Source of the DNA: Orthonyx spaldingii
Lineage: Eukaryota > Chordata > Aves > Passeriformes > Orthonychidae
Direction of reading: 5' to 3'
Length of the DNA stretch: 64,000 bases
Assembly: GCA_013397795.1 (NCBI GenBank)
Contig: VZTJ01001640.1
Location: forward strand, 2,324,844 to 2,388,843
Shown here: positions 22,542-35,330 of the stretch, one piece after another
Layout of the letters: every line of letters starts with the position of its first letter
Position numbering within the stretch: position 1 is the first letter of the stretch
Notes under the pieces: generated by a model
Databases searched by the model: none
What the model saw: the letters and a program-made list of their open reading frames with translations, nothing else
What the model was told of the DNA's origin: nothing
Made by a program: the position numbers and the translations under genes

Positions 22542-25500
22542 GTAACAGCTAAAACCAGTGGACAAAAACCAGCTGGGATAGAACGCACAGCTAGAACCTT
22601 CTTTTTAAAATCCACATTGGCCGTGTTTTGCTTCATTATTGCAACATTGGTGTTTTCCCTGGTTTTTATGAAGGTGAACAGAAGCTGTGGTGTTTCTGGT
22701 CAGAGGCCACAGCAATTTTCTACCTCACCATTCTGAATGGCAAATTGTGCTAGTCCCAGGCCTCCACAGAGCTCTCCTCAGCTCTTCTCCTGAACTTGGC
22801 TATTTCCAGCCATTTTCATCATAGCCTTTTCTTGTAGCTCTGCTAATGCATCCAAGTCTTTGATTTATATCTGTTTTCTCCAGTTTTGCCCCTTGAGCAA
22901 TTCTCAGTTCTACTAAATCCTGGCCTGTGACATTGCCATGACTTTTAGTCATGAAAGCTGCTTTGGGTGAAGAAAGGGAACATAGAGGTCTGAAGCAAAT
23001 GGAAACCCACATAGAACAAATTTGACAGTCCCAGGGTATTCCTATCTTTAACTCCAGAGATGAAGGAGAGAGGTATTGCCTGGTGTGCCACGTGGGCTCT
23101 GCTACGAATCAGCTGTTTCTGCAGTGATATGTGATGCACACAGGCTCATGTGCCTCCAGGCTGTGGCAGAGCAAAGGGAGGGAAAAGGGGTGGTCTCCAA
23201 CATGAACAATGTCTTCTCTCCCTTTGTCCACAGGTCTTCCCATGCCAGAGACTGTTTATTCCCCAGGCATCTTGACTTGCCCTCTCCAATAAATAACAGA
23301 TGTGCCAGGCAGTTAGAGCGGTGTTAATCGCTGATGGCTCTATCGATCCCTCCTTTTGCAGCTCTGATTACAGAGTGATTCTCCCATCTAATCACAGCTG
23401 TGCTACCTAGAAAAAGAGCCTGGGTTGGGCTCAAAGGTCTGGGATTGTGCAGTATATAGTACACTACACTCTGTTTCCACAGCAATAGTGGAGATGTCAA
23501 TGGGTGAAGCTTTCCATGAGCTGCCCTGACACAATGAACCTTTCCTGTCCTGTGTTTCTGCTCCTCACTGCAGTGAGTTGACTCATCTGCTAGAGAACAG
23601 CTTCCCAGAGAGCTGGAAATCCTGGAAGGGCTCTACAAACACCACATTGCAGCTCCTACAGGGCTGCACTTTGGAGAAACTGTTGTATGGAAGGAGTTGT
23701 TCTGAAATATTTTGAGGGTGCCATAATGAGTTATGAGTATCGAAAGGTACAGTTTGGCTCAGGTATCCTTGACTGCTTGGACACTGTCTGATGTTCAAAG
23801 CATGCTCGAATCTTCCACTACTGTTCCCTTCCTGTTTCTTTTCACCAGAGCACTGAGAGATCCTTTGGTTGCTCTTGGCCTAAAGTTTGAACAAAGATGT
23901 TCTCTTTTCAAACACGGATTATGTTTAGCCCTGGGGGCCTGGAATACATAACTGGAGCTGGGTGACATCAGCTGAATGGAAAAACTTGTGTTGGAAAATG
24001 GCCTTTTTTAGAAAATGAACATTTTTATTAAGCTGGAAAAGGTTATTAGCTTTTTGCTCAAGAATGTTTTTGGGTTTTGATTATTTTGTGGAGATTTTAA
24101 ATTAATTTCTTGCCTTTAATTTTTGTTTGGTTTCTGTGTGTTGCCTTGGAAATCCAGCTGTGGTTGGGGTTATTTTTCTTTGTCCGTATGTTCTGTCATT
24201 GGACATGGTCCTTTTTCCTCTGTGTGCATAAGACTATGTTGTCTTTGTGCTGCTTCTTTCTCTTTTGCCCTTTCTTTTTCCTGCCATGAAAGCTCTCCCC
24301 TTTTTTCCTTTCTGGTTATTTAACTTTTCAGCATTTTCATGTTGGCTTGGTAGACAGCTGCTGCATTTTTCCTTCCTCCTTTGTGTTCAGCTTTGTACTT
24401 TGCTGGGCTTTGTGTCACACCTTTAGCCATTTGACACACCTTTCTAGTTCTGCTTCTTTGAATCACTTTCCCTTCTGAGTGTCTGAGGTGGGCACCATTC
24501 TTCTCTTTTTCAAGTATTAAACTCTCCCAAGCATCATCTCCATTTGAAAATCTCTGATGACAAAGGCAATTAAGATCCTGTAGGGGGAAAAGAAAAAAGA
24601 AAAAAAGGAAACAAACCCCAGAAATTCCAGCCTCTGCTCAAAATGACAATTATGACAATTCACAGTTATGTTTTAAATGCTCGTAACTGTTAAATGTAGA
24701 CTGCCCTGGGAGATGCAATCCCAAAGCTGACTGGGAAAAATGAAAGGCAGAGACTGAGTGAACAGAATTGTGTAAAATCTCTGCAGAAAATGGAGGAGCC
24801 AGCAAATTTGAAAAGAAAAGGTTTCTTTTCCCCTGTTGATCAATAAAGGATCTTCACATGCTTCAACTGTATTTGTCTTAATGAGACATGTTGAGAAGTG
24901 ACTCTAACTGAATTTAATGAGTTCAGGTCTGTTAATTTCTCAGATTTTCTCAAGATATTAGTGGGGTGTGTTTTAGAGTCAGATTCTCTCCCACTTACTG
25001 CCTTGTAGCTCACATCTCCTTACTGATCACTGTTATGTCTTACCTGGATAAAAAGCTAAGTTATTGCTGATGGAGCAGCTCATGTTAGTTAAAAATCCAG
25101 CTGGAGGCAGAAACTCTTCCATTGGCACAGCTGGTTCTAGAAGGGGTCTCTGTTTTAGGCTGCTGCTTTAGATTTGCTTCCAAATTTAGGGCTAGATATT
25201 TGCAAGTATAGGCACCTGGAGATGTGATTTAGGAAGATATCCAAATTACTGATATTGTTAATTAGACTGGCCAGAAAAAGAGGGAGAAGAAATTTTTTAA
25301 AAAAGTATTAAAACTGTAGAGAAGAGAGAAAAAGTGTGAGAGCAGTAAAAATTTCACTTCTACCATCCTGTAAATTATTCACATGTGCTGCCTGGTAATT
25401 ACTTATAATGAACATCTATAAAGCACTTTGATATGCTCAGATAAGTAGTGCTATGGAAAGTGTGTCCAGTGTTTAGATCTGAGGGATAAGACACCAGCAG

Positions 25501-26491
25501 AAAGGAGAGAACTACCCATATCATTATCCTCTTATGGTGTGTTGGCTCACTGCTGCTGTGCCTCAATGCCTTATTAGAGAACCAAATTGCTTTTCAGAAT
25601 GTGAACTTCAGAGCCAATAATCTAACGATGATTCAGATTAAGGAATAATGTGGAGCACTGACAATTTCTGGCAGCCTTTCTGAACATGGAATTTGAGTCC
25701 TTCCTTTTCTCAAAGGGGCAATGCCATCATTATCCTTGTATCCCTCTGTCCAGCTGCATGACTCAGCTTTGCATCTCTTGTGCCCATCAAGCCAATGATC
25801 AGGGAATCTGTGACTTGCACTTGCCTCTGATCTCCCTGTGATGTGTGTGGTGGAATGTGCTTGATGAGATTTTTGATCTACTGATTTGTAAAAAGATCCC
25901 TTTAATGAAGCAATTTTCTACTGATCTTTGTCAGTAACATCCTGAGCTGCATCCTCGATTGTTTGATGCTTCCCTTATTGAAGAGTATCTCAATCCCCTG
26001 CTTTGCTTGACTTTGGGAAGGGGGCCCCTGAAAATCTGAAGATGAAGATTTTTCATTTTCATGGCCCTGAAACCAAAGTGACAGAGATTTTTGGTTTATG
26101 GCAACCCTTCAGTATCGAGCTGCAGGTTGGAACAGGTGGCTTTAAATCTGTTCATTCCCAATCTTTGTGAGCATCCACTTTTACTTTCCCATCCCATGTC
26201 TTTGTATTTCTGAAGAAGCACCTTCCTCACCTTTGCAGGGTGCTCTTGGCATCTGTTCAGGATCCACCACCCAGCTCAGAAAAGCTGACTGTGGCCCTGG
26301 TGAATTAGAACAACCTCTTAACAGACAAATTTAGTTAAAAATGTTGTGCTAAGTCAGAATAAGGAAAAATGTGTTAACGTAATGGGGGCTTAGACGAATC
26401 AAGAGTTTTATTTTGTGTAATTTATAGCTTCTCCTCTTGGCCTTTTTTTGTATTAAAAAGTCAAAATCAAAGCAGAAATGCAGTGGCAGAA

Positions 26492-26546
26492 TAAAGAAAT
26501 AAAGAAAGGAAGGAAAGAAGAAAGGAAGGGAGGAAGGAAAAAAGAA
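26492..26546. repeat. (GGAA)n-type microsatellite
   Basis: Interrupted GAAA/GGAA units in a purine-only run of more than 50 bp. GGAA arrays can bind ETS factors, but here it is most simply a degenerate microsatellite. Confidence 0.85.
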
Positions 26547-26918
26547 TGAGACTTGGTTAAAATAGAGCTCTTATTTTTTATAGATATGTAAGTTAGGTCT
26601 TTTCACAGCATCAGTTGAAAGCTGGTGACATTTGAGAGTTCAAGATAAGTCAAACACCAGTTGGAGATGAGTATCAAGGAACATTTTTTAACAAGTGTTT
26701 CACTGCAGACCAAAGGTAGCGAAAAAAAAGTCTTTCCTTCATACATGCTTATCACTTGTGAAGGAAATAAAACTTTTATGGTTAGCATGTCTTCATGTTT
26801 TATTCTCAAAATGACCTGTGCATTCATTGTATCACCGAGTCAGCTTCAAATGGGACTCTTCTCTCCAGTGAAGATTGTGGTGGACCTTTACATTTCCACC
26901 TCAGGGCAAAGTTGCTCC

Positions 26919-26962
26919 AAGAAAAGAAAAGGTTAAAGAAGAAAAGAGAAAAGAAAAGAAAT
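26919..26962. repeat. Purine-rich low-complexity block
   Basis: AAGAAAAGAAAAGG then GAAGAAAAGAGAAAAGAAAAG, mostly A with regular G every four or five bases. Confidence 0.75.
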
Positions 26963-27573
26963 ATGAATATTAAAGGAGTGCTGTAGTTATCTCATCATCA
27001 GAGAAAGACTGATAAATCACTCAGTTAAATATATTAAAAATATATGATAATATAAAAAATGATACAGAGTGCATATACACAGCCATTTGTAAGAAAAAAA
27101 AAAAGTGACCCATCTCCACATGGAGAAAAGCCCTGGTTTCTGTACATCTGTCCCTGTTAAAGGCTAGTAGATTGTGCAGCCCATGGGAGTCCTTGCATTG
27201 GACTGGCTGGCACTGCTTGGGTAAATAAAACACGCAGCAGCTTCATGGCCTGACCCTAAGTGGGCTGCATGCACTAAACCCCTATAGAAAAGTCACAGCA
27301 AGAGGGAAATATTGCAAACTTAGAGACACTGTGCCATCCAGCACTGCCAGCTGGGATTCATCCCGAGGACAAACCAACTACTGAGCTAGTGCTGCACATC
27401 AACAAGGTCAGGGAAACCTGCTGGGAGGTCCCACCTGAGGGCTGGGTCCCTGGAACTGTGGTTTGGCTGGTGCAGATGATTGCCTTGATCGTGGTAGGGA
27501 TGCTGTTTAATAAAATTGCTGCTGCACTTAGTGTCAGGACGTCCATGTTTGAAAGGGGCTTGGAAATGGAGCT

Positions 27574-27634
27574 GCTGTCTCCTTTCCCAGCTGTCTCCTC
27601 TCCCTGCTGTCTCTTTTCCCAGCTGGCTCTTTGG
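27574..27634. repeat. 16 bp minisatellite, about 3.7 copies
   Basis: Three successive 16 bp units start GCTGTCTC and end TTTCCCA, CTCCCT and TTTCCCA (27574-27589, 27590-27605, 27606-27621). A fourth, diverged partial unit starts GCTGGCTC. Copies differ at only two or three positions, so the array is fairly young. Confidence 0.85.
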
Positions 27635-30600
27635 TTGCCTTGCTGCAGGGTCCAATGATCAGGATGGATGCAGGGAGCAGCGCAGTGCTCTGCTCCCCTC
27701 TCCTGTGTGACCTCCAGCATGTCCCTACCCCCTTGTTCACAGTCTGCACAATAAGAAAAAAAGTTCTTCTGTGCCTCCTCTGGCTATTGTGATGATGAAT
27801 ATGTGACTGATTGTAATGAACTCAGACTGGAGCTGTAGGAGCCATACAAGCATCTGAGATAAGTGACAAGCAGCACATAGGAAAGGGCCGTGCACTAAAG
27901 CTTTCATTGGCAGAACTGCATCTTTCACATCCTGCTGAGCTTTACCTGCTGCTGATCACAATGCACAACTTAGGCCCTGAAGCTGGAGGACTGATATTCT
28001 TTGTATTTTATTTTTATCCAGCTGGTGGAATGGGAAATGCTATCTTACCACTTCTTAGTAGTGTCTAATCCTTCCTGGGCTCTGTCTGAGTTCTTTGTCC
28101 ATAGAATGCCATGTGGGACTGAGTTCCACAGGTTAATTACACACTAAATAGTGTTTCATTTTGGTATGTTTTCAATGGGTGGCCCTTAATTGCATGTTGC
28201 CCTCCGGGTCTTGTGTTATGGGAAAGAGTAGAGAGAAAGGGAGCCAGTAATTGCCCTTCTAGACATTATCTGCAGTGCTCTCTCATATGTCTACTCTCCC
28301 TCTTTTACTTTTTACCCCTCATCATCCCAAAGCTTTTCATTTTCCTTCTAATGGATTACTTTCTTCCCCCTCTATAATAATGCATAATAATCCAACCTAC
28401 TTTTACTGCCTCCGCTGTCTCTTTCTGCTTGGCCTTTTTAGTGACTAAGCCTGAGCACATTATTCCAGCAGAGGATGAAACCTACTTTTACACAGAATGG
28501 CAGAATTTTATCTGTATTACTGTCATGTATCATTTTCATGTTCTTCAGTTTGGGGGTTTGTTTGGTGTTTCAACCTTCAGGAGCTGCTGAAAACCAAGAC
28601 TGTTTTCTCAGGAAGGGAAAGAGGCATAGAGACATTCTCAGGGAAGCTGGGAAAGTGATGTCTGGATCATCAGATGTCATGGGTCTTCAGGAAACACTTT
28701 TGGTGAACTTTTGCGTGACTACGAAGACACTGGAGCTCATTGGTGATCTTTGTGGTAGAATGAAATTATTTCAGAGCAGGGTCAGAGTCTGGTTAATTTA
28801 CGCAAAAGATGCAAAACTCCAAAAATATGCTGAAAGTTTATGGACGTTGTTAAATATAGAAAAGAATTTTTAAATTTCTCTTGTTTGGTGATCAAACAGC
28901 TCTTTATCCCACGGAAGTAAAACTTGAAAGCATTTCTGGTGATAGGAGGAGATTGAAGTTTGTTGTTCTCTTTTACGAGGAAAAGCATATGCAGCTGAGA
29001 AGAACTGGAATGGAGGGTGACTGGGAATTGATGATTCATGCCAGCCCCATCCCACCTGAACGTCTGCCTGGCCTCCTCCCCTGTACACAGCCAAAGGTGG
29101 CTCTTTGTGGAGGGCTGCCAGCAAACTCATGAAGCAGTGCTGTTTTTATGGATCCATCTCTCAATCAGCTGAAGAACCTCACAGGTCTCGTTCACGATGG
29201 CCTGTGTGACTCAGCATTGCAGGGTGATGGCTCTACCTCATGGCAGAAATCATGTGTTGCTGTGAACACTCTAATCCCATTTTGCAGTGTTACATTGCTC
29301 TATGAAAATACAGACTCAAACGCAACAACTCCATTACACTTCGGAGTATTCTTTTTCCCTGGGAGAAAAATCTAGATTGGATTTTCCCCTTCTTCTGTCT
29401 GTCCTCTCTACCTTAATTTATAAATACCACAGTCATTCTTCGTGCATTTCCTTGCAATCCTTAGGAAAGCATAGGATGACATTTTGTGAGGATATATAAG
29501 GAGGTATTTATGACCAGATTTTCTGCTGACATCTATCAAGACAGCTTGTATCATGTTTGTAGGGCTGTGCTGTTTTATATACCAGGAATACCTTGTGTTT
29601 TGTTGTTCAGACTGTCCAAAACATGAGCACTGTCAACACTTCTACTCTGCTCTCCTTTGTAGCACTTTGTGGTAGTGTGTGATTCTTGTCCTCCACATAC
29701 ATATCATTCCATGCCTTGGAGGGATTAGAGAAACAGAGGGAGAAGAGATGTGGGGAATCAAAGCTCTGTGGTGTAGAAAAGAAAGAGCTTGGGGGAGATT
29801 TCATCGATGTCTGTAAACACCTTCAGGAAAAAAGGCAAGTTATTCGGGGAATGGAATTATTTTCTCTCTAAATGTAGCAGCACAAGCAGCAATGGTTTGG
29901 ATGAGTGAAGGAGAAGTTTAACTCAGTTTGAGATGATTTTCAGTAATGAGAGTTAGGATGTTAACCCTGTGCAGTGGCTGTATGTACAGCACATTGTAAC
30001 AGAGTGGGGTGGTGTCTGCTGGGTGGTAAATGCTGACAGTCTTGAACTCAGGTGAAACAGCTTTGGTTACTCTCTGAATTTTAAATAAACATAAAGGTGA
30101 CATGACTCTCATGCTTAATACATTTTAAAATTAGTGGTTTACTAAAGAGTTCAAATATGGGTTGCTGGGCCCATCTGTAGGAACACTTCCTCTGAAAGCT
30201 TGGCTCCAGTGGAGCTCTATCAGTTGTCAGTAGGCTGCTGGAAAGCTGAGAAATGGCGAGATCAGTTGGTTTCTAAAGAGAAAAGTTGATTTCCTCCTGT
30301 GATCTGAAGGCAGAAATTTCTATTTCGCTTCTGCTAATTTAGTAGATCTTTTTCCATCAACTCATGATTTTCCAAAACATACTTGTTTGACTGCATTGAG
30401 CAAAAGATTTGGAATTACAGCCACAAGAAAGCCTGCTGGAGAAGTTGACATATTGACCTTTGGAACAAAAAGAACTTTTGACATGATCCTGGCTTCACCT
30501 CATCAAGGCACTCAGTCTGTGCTCATTTTCGAACCATGTTTGACATGCAATAAGCAGAACTCTTGACCAAAACATCCATCAGGAGCTGTTCAGAGAGTGA

Positions 30601-31470
30601 TGTTTTACAGGAGCCAGGCAGGCATTAGAGCATGACCCCAAAAGAGTAACGTTCCAGTCTGGGAAGGCACGGGGTCACCTTCAGCAGGAACACAGTGCTG
30701 GGAGATAAAGCATAAATCAATAAACATGGCCGAGGTCTTGAAAAGAAAAGTGAAAGGCAGTGTAAACACATCCCAGTATGATCTCTGGGGGACCTACAGG
30801 AGTGTTGGAGATTTTAGAAAGACTGGTGAGGTCACCTGGAAGGGAACAGCAGAGTTTGGAGACTGTAAAAATGGATCTTGGCATTGGCTGTCTTCTAAAT
30901 GGCTTGGTTTTCCAGGATCCTGAAAAAGTGAAGCCAGGGATAGTTCAGGGTGTGTAAATTGTGTGGAAGTCCCAGAGATCGATCTCAGTACTATAATTTC
31001 ATATTTAATGCTCAATATGTACTCCCCAGCTATCTTAGAATTATCCCAGTGCCTGCCCAACATCACCAGACCCTTTACTTACACCCCTTATGTACCAGCT
31101 ATGTGACAAGTTTTTTTGATGGGTGAACAGGAGATTGGATTTTCAGCTCAAGGCTGTCAGAGTACTGCCTGTGTGCATCCCTGTATCCCTGATGAACACA
31201 AGGTAGGCTGTTCCCACCTGCTCTCGTGCAGCCGGAGAAATGAAGACTTGAAATAGGCTCCTGGGCAGGAGTGAGGTCAGATGAATTTTGTGGGATAGGA
31301 GGCTGTTGGGTGCTTGCTTTGAGAATCCTGTTGAGGTTATTCGGTACAACAGGGTAAAGAATTCAGAGAACACCTTGAAAATATCACGTCTCAAGGCAGC
31401 CTGGAGGCAGGGAGCTTTCCACTCAGTTAAGTGCCAAGAAGGCTATTTCCAGATGGAAATAAGTGAACCT

Positions 31471-31510
31471 TCTTTTTTTTTTTTTTTCTTTTCTTTTTTT
31501 TTTTTTTTTT
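31471..31510. repeat. T-rich tract
   Basis: Forty bases of T interrupted only by single C bases. Possibly an antisense retroposon tail, but no retroposon body is recognised beside it. Confidence 0.85.
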
Positions 31511-34500
31511 GTCCCATCTGATGTTCCAGGAAGCATTGTTGAGTCCAGAATGTGAATTGCTCAATGCAGCTCTTCATTTCCCTATGACAAAAGAATACAT
31601 TCACCCCCTCCCTGCTTCCAGCTAAAAGCCCCCATTCCTCTAAACTGTCCCTGGAGCTTCTAAAACGTCAGAACTCCCACATTGCTCCCACAACTTAGAA
31701 GCTGGAGCCTTTAAATCAAGTTGAGGAGTTATTCTTTATCTCCCTTGATGTAGGTTAGTTGACAGGCAAGTCTTCGTTCAGATCATTAGAGGCAAAATAA
31801 GCTAATAATTAATTAATAATGGATTTTTACATATTAAGAGCAAAATTTGGAAGTTGCAGCTGGCTTCCAAAATAAATAAAAAAAATAAAGTCAGAGGGAG
31901 CAAGCCAGTCCATTAAAGCATCACTTAATTCAAGGCTGCATTTATTTGCTCCGAAAGTGGTGTGGGTGGCAGAGTTGCTTGTTAAGTCTCCAATGAGTTG
32001 AAAAAGCTTTGCAAACAGCTCAGATCTTGCTTGTTTGTAATAAGCTGCATTTCTCTTGGCTGCAATAATTTGGGAGAGACAGAAAGTCTACCTGCAACCA
32101 CTCCCTCCAGCTCTCACATCTGAAGTGAAGTGTTTTCTGATTGGAAACATATTTTTGGAGGGAAAAATGAATTTGGTTAGAGCCAAAGAGAAAGTGAAAA
32201 TTCACTTTCCCTATTCCTTCTTTCACCTTCTACTTTTCTCATGTCTTCTACTTTATGCCTTAAGCAAAGACCCAGTTCTTGATAAGGCTTTTGCAGACCA
32301 TGAAATCTGCAGTTTTGCCTTTTCCTTCCCAAAGTTATCAGAGTTCTTTTGCTTTCCAGTTTGCAAGAGCTTCAGTGAGTTAGGGTTTCCAGAAAGCTCA
32401 CCCCAGAGACACCGAGCACTATCCTGGACAGCTCCGTGGGAATTGGGCTGTGGTCTGAAGGATGGAGCTCATGACTTAATAGGTTTTTATCTTTGCAGAG
32501 CTTCAATGGTGCTACAATTAATTAAGCTTTGCTTCTTCAGGGCTCTCCAGGGGAAGAGTCTGCTCAGCTAAGAGGAGCTTTCACTCATTCTCACCCTATT
32601 TCTTCACATTCCTTCTTCCCAGCAGGAATATTTTCGTGTCCCTGATTTGAAGCCTCCTTGCTTGTAAAAGAGCCACTTGGTGGTACCATTGATAATGACA
32701 AGACCTGCAGACCTCACTGGAATTTAAGGTTACATGGTATCCAACCATCAGGAAATATCACACACTGACAAATCAATTATCAAAAAGAGGTGACATCCCC
32801 TTTTCTGCTAATTTCCCTTCTGGTTTGCCATAAATGCAGTGGTGCTTTCTTATCATGCTTTGCATTTAATTTCCTATCAATGTGCATTGTACACTCGGTA
32901 CAATACAGGATTTTTAGACCTCTTCCCACCCTCTCTGTCACCACCCACTTCCCTTTCTCATCCTTCCTGCTCTCTCTCCAGCCTGGCTGACACTTTGAGC
33001 AGCTTAGTGGACACCCCAGTTTAACCCTTCCCTTCTGAGGGAGAATATAGAGGAGTCAGCCAAGGCAAAAACCTAGGCTGACAAAAGACAAGGTGAGGGA
33101 CTTTGCTGACCTCTTGAACTTAATTATGGTGGGTTAATCTTGAAGGAGTAGCAGGAGAGAAAGAAGTGGGGTTAAAGTGGAGATGATGAAAAGCCATGGC
33201 ATGAAGACTCATCTGAGCTGTGGCGTTATCTCCAAAAGCTTACATAAAAATACTGCCTTTGTTTAAAATGCGGTTTTGTTTGAGTAGAAGTGAGATTTGC
33301 TTTCCTGGCTCCCTCTGCAATGTAGTTTGTGCCATGGCAGCATCTGAGGCAGCTGGGAAAGCAGCACAGGGTGTGGATGGTGGAGGTGTCTGAACACCTC
33401 TGGAGGAGCTGCCGCTTGGCAGCCTGGCCTCCCCTTTCCTCGAGATCCTGCTCTGGGGACATCACAAGCAGCTTGTCAGCACAATGAAGGTGAGACCAAA
33501 GCACTTTCGGTGGAGGGCTGGGTAAGAGAAAAAAGTAAGAGGAGAAAAATATTAGAAACACATGAAATTAAAGGTGGAAGAAATGACTCTGAGTATGTTT
33601 TGAGCATTGTTCAGCACATCATTGGCACTCAGGCTGTGAGCTTGTCTGAGGTGGTGTAAACCACTGAGAGTGGGGGAATTAAGAATAAGAAAAAAATATG
33701 CTTAAACTTTTTTTTAAATAATCTTTTATTGCCTCGGGAAGGTTATTCTTTTCCTCAGGTCAGCCATGGAACGACACAGTTTTCTATCCAGGATGCTCCT
33801 TTTCCAGTTTACGTTAGCCCTTTATTCAAACAATCCCTTTTGTTGGCAACTCATCCAAACACAATCTTGAAATGAGAGAATGTTGCCATCTCCATGATTA
33901 ATGGTTTCATCCATTGAATTGCAATTACAAGTTTTAATCAGTTCATTATTCCACCTAGTTTTTTGGATCTTGACAGTTTTGCCGTGGAAACTAATTGAAT
34001 TGGCTTCACCTCAAGGCTTTCCTGCAAAAAGATCTTGTCTTGCCTTTGGGGACTGTGGGGGTTAATTGGCCAACTCAGATTTAATTTCCTCTTTTTCCAA
34101 TATGGGAAAAAAAAAAGGTTTGAGGATGTTTTTATTTCCCTCTCCTTGTCAACCACAGATTCCCATTTTCTATTTCATTTTCCAAACTCCATTTCCTTTA
34201 CAGTGCAAGATGGGTGCACTGCTAAAAGTTCTGCTTCAGATAACAGCTGTGAATTCATTTTTTTAGTCAAAATTGTTAATACAGTTTTCTCTTCCTCAGA
34301 GAGTGGCTACTTCTCAGAGACTACAACTTTTTGTCCCTGACTGGTTTTTCATTTCATCTGGTCTAATGGATCCTGTTTATAAGAAGAACTCCTGTGACTG
34401 GCAAAATTCTTGTTATAAGTCATCCTTGGATTTTGTTTTTGTTTGTGCCATATTACTGGAACTCAGAGACGAGCAAGCAGTAAATTCCCTAAAGATGTAT

Positions 34501-35306
34501 ACTCTCAGACAAGAAATCAAATTAGTGGAGACTTAGTAGTCTATACAGCTGCCAAAAAGCTCACAATTGGACTCCATCATACAACACAGATGTGACCCAA
34601 AAGAAATTTCATCAACAACCGGAGTCAGGCTGAGTTGTTAACACAGTGTGAGAGGATGTGAAATCAGTAGCTGCAACAGCCCTCCCAGGCAGAACCAACC
34701 TGCTAAGCTTCCACCTCGCAGAAGTGCTGCCATTCACTTTTTTATTACCTTGGAAGTATTATTGTATGGTATTTGCTTAGGTAAAATAAGATAGATTGTC
34801 TGAAGCGTGCTCCAAGTGTCCATTCCTTTCACTGCACTTCCTTGGGAGGCTCTTCTTGGGATCTATTGTGAACTTTAACTGGAAAGGGTGGGTTACAGAA
34901 CAGCCACTGGAGAAAGTAAAAGGGAACAGCTCCCAGGGATGACAACCACACACTGTGTGGGATTTTCAGAGCCCTGAACCTTGTACATCTGAACTCATGA
35001 GTTTAATTTGTCATTAATCTATGGGTTTACTTGGTGAGCATTTTGAAGTTCTGTATCCAAGCTGGAAGTTGGAACCATTCCTTTTCCATGCCTATAGGTA
35101 GCACAGGATTCCTCTCTGCCAGGATTTTCAGACTTCTATTTTGTTCCAGGGAGAATAATGCAGGCCCTGGCTGGGATGCTTTGAAAGGGGGTAAAGACAG
35201 ATCATGGAAATTTGAATACGTTTTCCTGTCAGTTAAGTTTGGAAACTCAGATTTTTAAAGAAGCAAATGTATCAGGGAAAAAAAGTCTGTTAGTTTAGGG
35301 TTTATC

Positions 35307-35330
35307 TTTTTTTTTTCTTTTTTTTTTTTT
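35307..35330. repeat. T-rich tract
   Basis: T10, C, then T13. Low-complexity DNA followed by further T-rich sequence to 35343. Confidence 0.85.

Noticed and set aside
32056..32571. 171-codon plus-strand open frame with a hydrophobic stretch
   Set aside because: F/L-rich T-tract translation mimics a membrane segment. No conserved motif, promoter or splice signals.
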